From contig JAAYHI010000007.1 in NCBI GenBank assembly GCA_012727415.1, forward strand, positions 1 through 11,597: a stretch of DNA of 11,597 nucleotides, given 5' to 3'. Below the pieces are notes generated by a model, which did not search any database, had not been told where the DNA came from, and saw only the letters and a list, made by a program, of their open reading frames with translations. Each line of letters starts with the position of its first letter. Positions within the stretch are counted from its first letter, which is position 1. This document shows positions 6,069 to 11,597 of this stretch, one piece after another. This stretch comes from Bacillota bacterium (GTDB taxonomy: Bacteria > Bacillota > Proteinivoracia > UBA4975). The translations under genes were made by a program, and so were the position numbers.

Positions 6069-7691
6069 GTGGAAAGAGGCAAAAAGATATTGCGGTTTGC
6101 GGCACCAGCTTTTTTACTCCTTTTGCTGACGCTGGCAGCCCACATGCTGATGCGTCCACAGAAAAGGCCCGTGCGGATAGGGGTGGATTCTCCGTCTCCG
6201 GCCCTGGGTGTGGAAATCTTCAAGAACTTTGATTCGGCGGTGGAGATCGTACCCCTGGCCCAGGCTGCGGGTTTGGCGACGGGAGAGCTGGACTATTTCC
6301 TCACTGCTGAAGAATCCCTAAGCTCTAAGGGGCAGACAGCGGGGCATGTGGTGGCTGCGGTTGTGGTTAATTTTTTTCACCCCCGACAGGATATTTCCCT
6401 GGATGAGTTGACAACTCTCCTCTCAGACTCACCTGAGCAGGTCCTGATAAGTGACGAACTGGCTCTTGCCTGTTTTCCCTGGGGGGACCGGGGCAAATTC
6501 CTTCCCACTGAAAAAGTGGTGGCCGCGGTGGGCAATGAATCTGTCCTTGGTATTGTGCCTGTGCATAAGCGCAGGCCCTGTCTTAAGGTATTGCCTGTCG
6601 ATGGCATTGATCCCCGGGGAGAAGAGGTGCTGGCCAGCCGGTATCCCCTCATGGCCAGGCTGCAAATATACCGCCGTCCCCCGACTTTCCGGGAACGACT
6701 GCAAAAAATCCCAGGGAAAGAACAAGATTTATTGGCCGCTTATCTTCTCTCGGAGGCAAACCCCTGGCGGAACCCCTTGCGCCCTCAGAGCAGATTTGCA
6801 GCCGTTGGCGATGTCATGCTCGATCGGGATGTTAAGAAAGCCGCCCTGGCCCATAACTGGCAGTGGATTTTCGCCGAAACTGCCCCCCTGCTCCGCAGCA
6901 TGGACCTTGCTTTTTGTAATCTCGAATGCCCCATTGGCAGCAAGGGGAAATTCATTAACATGTTCCAGGCGCCTCCGGAAGCTGTTGAAGGCCTTGTCTA
7001 TGCTGGATTCGACGTTGTCTCCCTGGCCAACAACCATATCCTAGACTACCACCATGAGGGAATGCTGGAGACAATGGAGATATTGACGGAAAATAATATA
7101 GCCGGCGTTGGCGCCGGCAGCAATCTTGAGGCAGCCCGGCAGCCTGTCATCCTGGAAGTCCAGGGCATACGCATCGGCTTTGTCTCCTACACAGAAATGT
7201 GGTTTGTCCATGCCCGGGAGCCGATCAGCTGGCAGGCAACCAGCGATGAGCCAGGAGTGGTTCCGGCCCTGCCGGAATATATTTGGGAAGATATCTCTGC
7301 CCTGAGGGATGAAGCCGACATTGTTATTGCATCCTTTCATTGGGGCAAAGAGTATGCCAGCCAGCCTGCCGCCGAGCAAAAAGCTCTTGCCAGGCTGGCT
7401 GTAGATGCCGGGGCCGACTTGGTCCTTGGACACCATCCCCACGTCCTGCAGGGAATTGAGTTTTATAAGCATGGAGTAATTGCGTACAGCCTGGGGAACT
7501 TTGTCTTTGACCAGCGCCTGCCCGGAACCCAGGAATCAATGGTTCTGGAGGCTACTCTTTCCAAACAGGGAGTACTGGACATAAACTTACATCCCGCCAG
7601 CATTCAAAACATGCGGCCGGTTATTCTTGAAGGGCGCAGCAAGAATTATTTGCTGAACCGAATTGCTGAGCTCTCCCTTGCCATTGAATAG
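6069..7691 (+). CDS. CapA-family protein with N-terminal phosphate-binding-protein-like domain
   Basis: A 540-residue membrane-anchored protein. A single hydrophobic segment (about 9-28, AAPAFLLLLLTLAAHMLM) would anchor it and place the rest outside. Residues about 35-205 resemble a PstS-type solute-binding domain: the stretch VVVNFFHPRQDISLDELTTLL (98-118) parallels the PstS hinge region, and YPLMARLQIYRR (192-203) the closing strand. Residues about 241-525 are the CapA domain, a metallophosphoesterase-like fold linked to poly-gamma-glutamate synthesis: GDVML (247-251), NLE (284-286), NNH (321-323), HWG (424-426), GHHPH (454-458) and GNF (476-478). The start is GTG at 6069, 7 bases after the AGGGGAGGG site; an ATG at 6064 is out of frame. 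No capB/capC genes are nearby, so capsule synthesis is not implied. CapA assignment is firm; the N-terminal match is from pattern only. Confidence 0.92.
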   Translation: MERGKKILRFAAPAFLLLLLTLAAHMLMRPQKRPVRIGVDSPSPALGVEIFKNFDSAVEIVPLAQAAGLATGELDYFLTAEESLSSKGQTAGHVVAAVVVNFFHPRQDISLDELTTLLSDSPEQVLISDELALACFPWGDRGKFLPTEKVVAAVGNESVLGIVPVHKRRPCLKVLPVDGIDPRGEEVLASRYPLMARLQIYRRPPTFRERLQKIPGKEQDLLAAYLLSEANPWRNPLRPQSRFAAVGDVMLDRDVKKAALAHNWQWIFAETAPLLRSMDLAFCNLECPIGSKGKFINMFQAPPEAVEGLVYAGFDVVSLANNHILDYHHEGMLETMEILTENNIAGVGAGSNLEAARQPVILEVQGIRIGFVSYTEMWFVHAREPISWQATSDEPGVVPALPEYIWEDISALRDEADIVIASFHWGKEYASQPAAEQKALARLAVDAGADLVLGHHPHVLQGIEFYKHGVIAYSLGNFVFDQRLPGTQESMVLEATLSKQGVLDINLHPASIQNMRPVILEGRSKNYLLNRIAELSLAIE

Positions 7692-7716
7692 CAGAACCTT
7701 GAGCAACTGGGATACC

Positions 7717-7745
7717 TTGACAATCCAAGCTATTCCATCTATACT
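7717..7745 (+). promoter_or_regulatory. Near-consensus SigA promoter for the four-helix membrane protein
   Basis: A perfect TTGACA (7717-7722), a 17-base spacer and TATACT (7740-7745). The predicted start near 7752 gives a leader of about 50 bases before the TTG start at 7802. It is the strongest promoter in the window. No terminator separates it from the end of the capA-family gene, so some read-through is likely. Confidence 0.88.
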
Positions 7746-7801
7746 CAAAACATACTTGGGTCTGCATTTTCTGGGACTGATAATTGAAAGGAGTGAGTGT
7801 A

Positions 7802-8500
7802 TTGGCGAAAAAGGTAGAAAGAAAATATGTTTCTGCAAGCAAGGGCGAAGTGGTTTCCAGGGATGGTAAATCCCGTGCTTCCGGTTTGCGCATTGGCGCA
7901 GTTATCCTCTGGCTGCTGGCCATAGCTTGCGAAATCCTCGCTATTCTCTTCCTGAATGGCACTTTCTTTGTTCCCGAACAAGGTATCGAAATTCTCGGCT
8001 TTACCCTTTTGCCCATGACCGTCTTGATAGCCGCAATTGTCGCAGACCTCATTTTGGTCATTATCGGCTCCCAACTGTGGAAAAAAGCTAACCACATTAA
8101 TCCCATCAGCAAGAAGAATAAGGTCAAGTTTTTCCTGTGGAACCAAATGGGACTCATTGTCGCCGTCATCGCTTTTATGCCTCTAATCATCTTCCTCTTG
8201 AAAGACAAAAAGTTAGATGCAAAAACCAGAAAGATCGTTACTGTTGTCGCTGCCATCGCTTTAGTTATTGCCAGCCTGGCCAGTATCGACTGGTCCCCCG
8301 TGTCCGCTGAAGAGCTGGCCGAAGCTCAGGCAACATACGGAGATGACAATGTCTACTGGACCACCTTTGGCAAGAGCTATCACATCGATGAGAATTGCCA
8401 TACCTTGAACCGGTCCAGAACCATCTACTACGGAACCATTGAAGAGGCATTTGAAGCCAACCGCCACGACCCCTGTGATTTTTGCGTTCCCCAGAATTAG
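7802..8500 (+). CDS. Four-helix membrane protein with C-terminal Cys/His metal-binding motif
   Basis: A 232-residue protein I cannot assign to a named gene. A basic N-terminus (AKKVERKYVSASKG) is followed by four hydrophobic segments at about 30-52, 66-92, 112-133 and 145-162. The C-terminal 60 residues are soluble: YWTTFGKSYHIDENCHTL (185-202) then CDFC (225-228). His194, Cys199, Cys225 and Cys228 are a likely zinc-binding set in a short ribbon-like module (H-x4-C...C-x2-C) seen at the end of various Gram-positive membrane and secreted proteins. With four helices both ends should face the same side. The TTG at 7802 was chosen because AAAGGAG lies 8 bases upstream; a TTG at 7784 would put that site inside the gene. 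It has its own strong promoter and terminator, so it is a single-gene unit. Membrane topology and metal binding are inferred. Confidence 0.85.
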   Translation: MAKKVERKYVSASKGEVVSRDGKSRASGLRIGAVILWLLAIACEILAILFLNGTFFVPEQGIEILGFTLLPMTVLIAAIVADLILVIIGSQLWKKANHINPISKKNKVKFFLWNQMGLIVAVIAFMPLIIFLLKDKKLDAKTRKIVTVVAAIALVIASLASIDWSPVSAEELAEAQATYGDDNVYWTTFGKSYHIDENCHTLNRSRTIYYGTIEEAFEANRHDPCDFCVPQN

Positions 8501-8516
8501 CATCAATACTTACAAC

Positions 8517-8550
8517 AAAAGCAGACACCCAGCCGGGTGTCTGCTTTTTT
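8517..8550 (+). terminator. Strong intrinsic terminator, probably bidirectional
   Basis: GCAGACACCC (8521-8530), loop AGCC, GGGTGTCTGC (8535-8544): a perfect 10-bp stem followed by six T on the plus strand and preceded by AAAA. It lies 16 bases after the stop of the four-helix membrane protein gene. On the minus strand the stem is followed by TTTTGTTG, so it may also end transcripts of the convergent S9 peptidase gene, whose stop is 50 bases away. Confidence 0.93.
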
Positions 8551-8599
8551 GGTCACCCTAAGAACTGCAACACTGCAAATTCTCGCTCTTTGGCAGCAG

Positions 8600-10597
8600 T
8601 TATTTCAGGTATTTATCAAACCAGTCAGTGATCTCCTGCAGCCTGCGAATGCGGTGTTTCGGCTTGCCGCTGCGGCTGAGTTCGTGATTTTCACCCCGGA
8701 ACATGCAGAGGCGGGACTCGACGCCAAAGTACTTCAAGGCGGTAAACATCTGCAAGCCTTCAGGCAGCCAGCAGCGGTAGTCTTCTTCTGAATGGATGAA
8801 GAGGGTGGGAGTAGTGACCTTGTCGGCATATTTAAGGGGAGAGTGCCACCATACTTTGTCAATATCTGACCAGGGGGTGGCAGCAATCTGGTCCTCCTGA
8901 AAATAAAACCCGATATCAGAAGTGTAACCCATGGATACCCAGTTGGAGATGCTGCGCTGGGAAGCGGCGGCCCGGAACCTGTCGGTGTGCCCTATGATCC
9001 AGTTGGTCATAAAGCCTCCGTAGGAGCCCCCCGTTACCCCTACCCGCTCCTGGTCAATGCCGGAGTATTTAGCCAAAACCGCATCGGTAAAGGCCATAAT
9101 ATCCTCATAATCAATGGTGCCATACTTGCCCCGGATATCAGCAAATTCATTACCCCGGCCATCGCTGCCCCGGGGATTACAGAAGAAGACGAAGTAACCA
9201 GCATTGGCCCAGTATTGCATCTCGTGGAAGAACACTTCGCCATAAACAGTCTTAGGTCCCCCGTGAATATCCAGAATGGCGGGATATTTTTTGCCTTCTT
9301 CATAGTCTGCCGGCTTCATTACCCAACCCTGAATGGTCACTCCCGGGGCGGTCTCGACATTAAGGGGCTCCAGGGGTGCCAAGGTCCTTTCAGCCAGCAC
9401 CCAGTCGTTAAAACCGGTGAGTTTCTCTTCTTTGCCAGCCTCCAGCCGGTATAGTTCCTGAAGCTGGAGGCCCCGCAAGCCTATAAGCAGAATCTTGCCA
9501 TCCCGGACATCGTAGCAATCCACCGAGCCTTCAGCGGAAGAAACTTTCTCATACCGACCTTCGCTATTTATGCGGTAAATATATGAGCTGCCGCCTATGG
9601 TGGTGATAAAATACAAGTATCCGCCGTCAATGCGGAAAGGGTCTCCCCCGCCTAAGCGGCAGTCGGAACCAACAGAGTTCCAGGTGCTGAGGTTGAAATC
9701 CAGGGCAATTTGCTGGCGCTGGCCTGTAACCTGGTCAACCCGATAAAACACATCATCCTGATTTAACCCATACTCTTTCATATCGCTGCCCTTGGCCAAC
9801 AAGGTATCCCCGACGAAATACGCCCCGGCCCAGGAGAATTTGTCCTTGGTCAGCTGGCGGAGGGATTTTGCTTCTATATCCAGAATAAACAGGTAAGCTT
9901 CCAGCTGCCATTTGCCCTTGACGCAAGGCTGGCCGATAAACACCGCCTTGTCTTTCTTGTCGTTTAGGCGCACTCCCCCCACACTCATATTATCAGCGCT
10001 GAGGACTTCATATTTGCCGGTGGCAGAGTCGTATAGGCAAAGACGGCTCCGGTTGCCGTTGGAAAACCCTCCTCCGTTACTCCAGAAGGGGATTTCATCC
10101 AGGACCTCATAGTCCTTCTCTTCCTTGCGCTTTTTGAGCTCCTTGCCCTTTTCTTCTTCGCTCATTCCCTCCAGGCTGGGACGGTTGGAATTAATCCTGG
10201 CCGTCAGCAGAAACCGGCTGCCGTCCAGGTTGACGATATTCTCCGCAACCAGGGGGATTCGAAAGGCTTCCCGGGCTTCGCCGCCATTAATGTTGATCTT
10301 GTAATAGACTGTAAATTCTTCTCCCCTCTCTGCCTTTTCCTTGTCCTTGGGGTTGCGCATTCCCGGGAAGAGGATGTGCTCATCATCCAGCCAGATAAAG
10401 CCCTTTTCCTTGTCAAAGGCGGTGAGCTGCCGGGATTCGCCCTTGTCAACATCATAGAGCCAGAGGTTTGATTTATAGCTGTTCTCCTCCAGGTCTGCCT
10501 TGTGGACGACAAAGCAGGCGTGGCTGCCCCCTGGATTAAACTCCAGGCCAGACAAAAAAGTATACTGGATAAAATCGTCGAGCTTCAGCTTCTCCAT
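8600..10597 (-). CDS. S9-family serine peptidase (acylaminoacyl-peptidase-like)
   Basis: A 665-residue prolyl-oligopeptidase-superfamily enzyme that would cleave oligopeptides or acylated peptides. Residues about 1-400 form a beta-propeller (repeated short blocks such as LWLYDVDKGESRQLTAF at 45-61); about 415-665 form the alpha/beta-hydrolase domain. Visible active-site features are HGGP (445-448, oxyanion region), GGSYGG (523-528) with nucleophile Ser525, Asp606 (HSEEDYR) and His638 (GENHEL). It lacks an obvious signal peptide, so it is probably cytosolic. The ATG at 10597 was chosen because GGAGGG lies 7 bases upstream; a longer frame to 10690 would cross the promoter, and part of it the upstream terminator. 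Length is normal for S9C members. It has its own promoter and ends near a bidirectional terminator, so it is likely monocistronic. A lysine/glutamate-rich stretch (143-165) lies in the propeller. Substrate is not predictable. Confidence 0.95.
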   Translation of the reverse strand: MEKLKLDDFIQYTFLSGLEFNPGGSHACFVVHKADLEENSYKSNLWLYDVDKGESRQLTAFDKEKGFIWLDDEHILFPGMRNPKDKEKAERGEEFTVYYKININGGEAREAFRIPLVAENIVNLDGSRFLLTARINSNRPSLEGMSEEEKGKELKKRKEEKDYEVLDEIPFWSNGGGFSNGNRSRLCLYDSATGKYEVLSADNMSVGGVRLNDKKDKAVFIGQPCVKGKWQLEAYLFILDIEAKSLRQLTKDKFSWAGAYFVGDTLLAKGSDMKEYGLNQDDVFYRVDQVTGQRQQIALDFNLSTWNSVGSDCRLGGGDPFRIDGGYLYFITTIGGSSYIYRINSEGRYEKVSSAEGSVDCYDVRDGKILLIGLRGLQLQELYRLEAGKEEKLTGFNDWVLAERTLAPLEPLNVETAPGVTIQGWVMKPADYEEGKKYPAILDIHGGPKTVYGEVFFHEMQYWANAGYFVFFCNPRGSDGRGNEFADIRGKYGTIDYEDIMAFTDAVLAKYSGIDQERVGVTGGSYGGFMTNWIIGHTDRFRAAASQRSISNWVSMGYTSDIGFYFQEDQIAATPWSDIDKVWWHSPLKYADKVTTPTLFIHSEEDYRCWLPEGLQMFTALKYFGVESRLCMFRGENHELSRSGKPKHRIRRLQEITDWFDKYLK

Positions 10598-10624
10598 CTT
10601 CGTTCCCTCCATTTTCAACCTTGG

Positions 10625-10653
10625 ATTATCACTATTTCTGTAGTGGCCGGCAA
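10625..10653 (-). promoter_or_regulatory. SigA-type promoter for the S9 peptidase gene
   Basis: On the minus strand TTGCCG (10653-10648), a 17-base spacer and GATAAT (10630-10625), with transcription expected near 10617 and a leader of about 20 bases. The spacer contains CACTA/TAGTG (10630-10634 and 10641-10645), a small palindrome that could be an operator or chance. Confidence 0.7.
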
Positions 10654-10662
10654 TATTCCTGC

Positions 10663-10686
10663 AAAAAAGGACCGGTCGAAACCGGT
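10663..10686 (-). terminator. UUCG-loop terminator after the glucosaminidase gene
   Basis: In the minus-strand RNA ACCGGU, loop UUCG, ACCGGU, then CC and six U. The 6-bp stem is short but closed by a stable UUCG tetraloop. It lies just after the stop of the glucosaminidase gene (10693) and before the S9 peptidase promoter, separating the two units. Confidence 0.82.
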
Positions 10687-10692
10687 ACATTT

Positions 10693-11597
10693 TTATTCAG
10701 GTGCATACAGGGGAATGTCGAATTTTAGATTATACATCAGCACCTGCGCATAGAGCTGGCGGATATAACTGGTCTGCTTGCTGGCCCAGCCGATGTCGGT
10801 TGCATACTGGTGCTGGCCGGGTTTGACGGGATTCCAGCGCATCTTGTACAGAGTATTCTGGTAGTGGTTGCTGTTGTGGACATAGTAGCGGGAGGCAAAG
10901 TAGGCACCGCCAATAATTGCCTCCTCGGGAGAAAACCAACCATGGTTGTAGGCGTACTCCGCTCCCTTATAGATGGGGTTAGAGTCAACGGCGCCAATGC
11001 CAAACATATTGTATACCACCCTGGGAGGCAGGGATTTATCCTCGGGCGTAAACAAGACGCCATTGGCCAAAGTGCTTGTCCCGTTGCCGCTTTCATGCAA
11101 TGCCAGGGAGGCAAGGAAAATCTCATTGATGTTGTTAGAGCGGCTGGCCTGGAAGAAAACTGCCTCCATGCCGTGCAAAATGCCTTTGCCATTGAGGATA
11201 ATGCCCAAATCTGAGACTGTCACCCCGGATTTTCCTGCCAGAGCCAGGAATTGGAACATGGCCGGGGAATAGGTGTCGGCCACCCAGTCGGCATACTTGC
11301 CACAAATCCAGCCGCTGTGCTCACCGACAGTAATGCGGAACCAACAGCCTTCTGTGCCTGCAGCGGTCCCCGCTAAAGCCGGCTGCACCTCATCCACGGC
11401 GAATATCTGCCCCTTCTCCACCAGCATGAGGCTCTCGCCCTCAGTAGAGGGAATGCTGCGGACATGTAAGCTGTTTGTGGAGATAATTACCTCTGAAACA
11501 TAGTTAGCCAGGTCTGTCAGGACAAAGTTATTGGGATCCAGGTAGCGCAGGACTTCCTCCCTGGGAGCTTTGGTCCAGCCCACCCCGCTGACATACC
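10693..11597 (-). CDS. Cell-wall glucosaminidase with SH3b domain, C-terminal part (cut by right edge)
   Basis: The last 300 residues of a peptidoglycan N-acetylglucosaminidase of the GH73/LytD-like group. The frame stays open to the right edge: codons for YVSG precede the GTG at 11583, so that GTG is internal and the gene starts outside the window. Numbered from that codon: a KAPREEVLRYLDPNNF block (5-20), an SH3b domain (about 34-102, with SLHVRSIPS and HSGWICGKYADWV), then the catalytic domain (about 108-290). The catalytic Glu is probably Glu164 in LHESGNGTS. Other signatures are LANG (172-175), YNMFGIGA (191-198), GWFSPEEAIIGGA (215-227), LYKMRWNP (245-252) and HQYATDIGWA (258-267). It should act outside the cell in wall turnover; a signal peptide would be upstream and is not visible. 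Its stop is followed by a terminator. Confidence 0.92.
   Translation of the reverse strand, partial: YVSGVGWTKAPREEVLRYLDPNNFVLTDLANYVSEVIISTNSLHVRSIPSTEGESLMLVEKGQIFAVDEVQPALAGTAAGTEGCWFRITVGEHSGWICGKYADWVADTYSPAMFQFLALAGKSGVTVSDLGIILNGKGILHGMEAVFFQASRSNNINEIFLASLALHESGNGTSTLANGVLFTPEDKSLPPRVVYNMFGIGAVDSNPIYKGAEYAYNHGWFSPEEAIIGGAYFASRYYVHNSNHYQNTLYKMRWNPVKPGQHQYATDIGWASKQTSYIRQLYAQVLMYNLKFDIPLYAPE

Noticed and set aside
7621..8256. Long open frame on the minus strand, 211 codons
   Set aside because: Antisense to the end of the capA-family gene and to the four-helix membrane protein gene, which has its own promoter, ribosome site and metal-binding motif.
10598..10690. N-terminal extension of the S9 peptidase
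   Set aside because: It would run through a terminator and a SigA promoter; the ATG at 10597 has a good GGAGGG site.
1..11597. CRISPR array, tRNA, rRNA, riboswitch or insertion sequence
   Set aside because: No regularly spaced repeats, no cloverleaf or rRNA sequence, no long structured leader and no transposase or terminal inverted repeats were seen.

Overview
The window looks like a chromosomal segment of a Gram-positive Bacillota, most likely a member of the Clostridia or a related class. Support comes from the gene order xerD-deoB-punA, which resembles the Bacillus ripX-drm-pupG order, from strong AGGAGG-type ribosome binding sites, from frequent TTG and GTG starts, from SigA-type promoters, and from an SH3b/glucosaminidase cell-wall hydrolase. 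The species cannot be named. No phage, transposon, CRISPR or RNA genes were seen; this is mostly housekeeping and accessory chromosome.

Positions 1-4061 (minus strand) hold a tight operon: xerD (tyrosine recombinase), deoB (phosphopentomutase), a canonical trimeric purine nucleoside phosphorylase, a second divergent phosphorylase, and the start of a pyrimidine-nucleoside phosphorylase that runs off the left edge. The last four genes overlap by 4-14 bases and form a nucleoside salvage cassette. The phosphorylases release free bases and (deoxy)ribose-1-phosphate, and DeoB converts the sugar phosphate to the 5-phosphate for central metabolism. The second phosphorylase carries Ser and Asp where the first has the Glu and Asn that read 6-oxopurines, so it probably uses a different purine set.

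Positions 4152-5290 (minus strand) carry a 65-residue membrane protein of unknown function and, upstream of it, a PAP2-family membrane phosphatase that ends in an intrinsic terminator. An inverted repeat covers the ribosome binding site of the small gene.

Positions 5398-8550 (plus strand) start with a SigA promoter preceded by two tandem 10-bp repeats. It drives a Uma2-family nuclease-like gene and a CapA-family protein with an unusual N-terminal phosphate-binding-protein-like domain. A second near-consensus promoter then drives a four-helix membrane protein with a C-terminal Cys/His metal-binding motif. This block ends at a strong, probably bidirectional terminator.

Positions 8600-11597 (minus strand) hold an S9-family serine peptidase with its own promoter and, upstream of it, the C-terminal 300 residues of a glucosaminidase with an SH3b domain. 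A UUCG-loop terminator separates the two.

The most interesting points are the predicted specificity change in the second phosphorylase, the solute-binding-like/CapA fusion, two genes whose ribosome binding sites lie in hairpins with the same core, and the promoter-driven metal-binding membrane protein.
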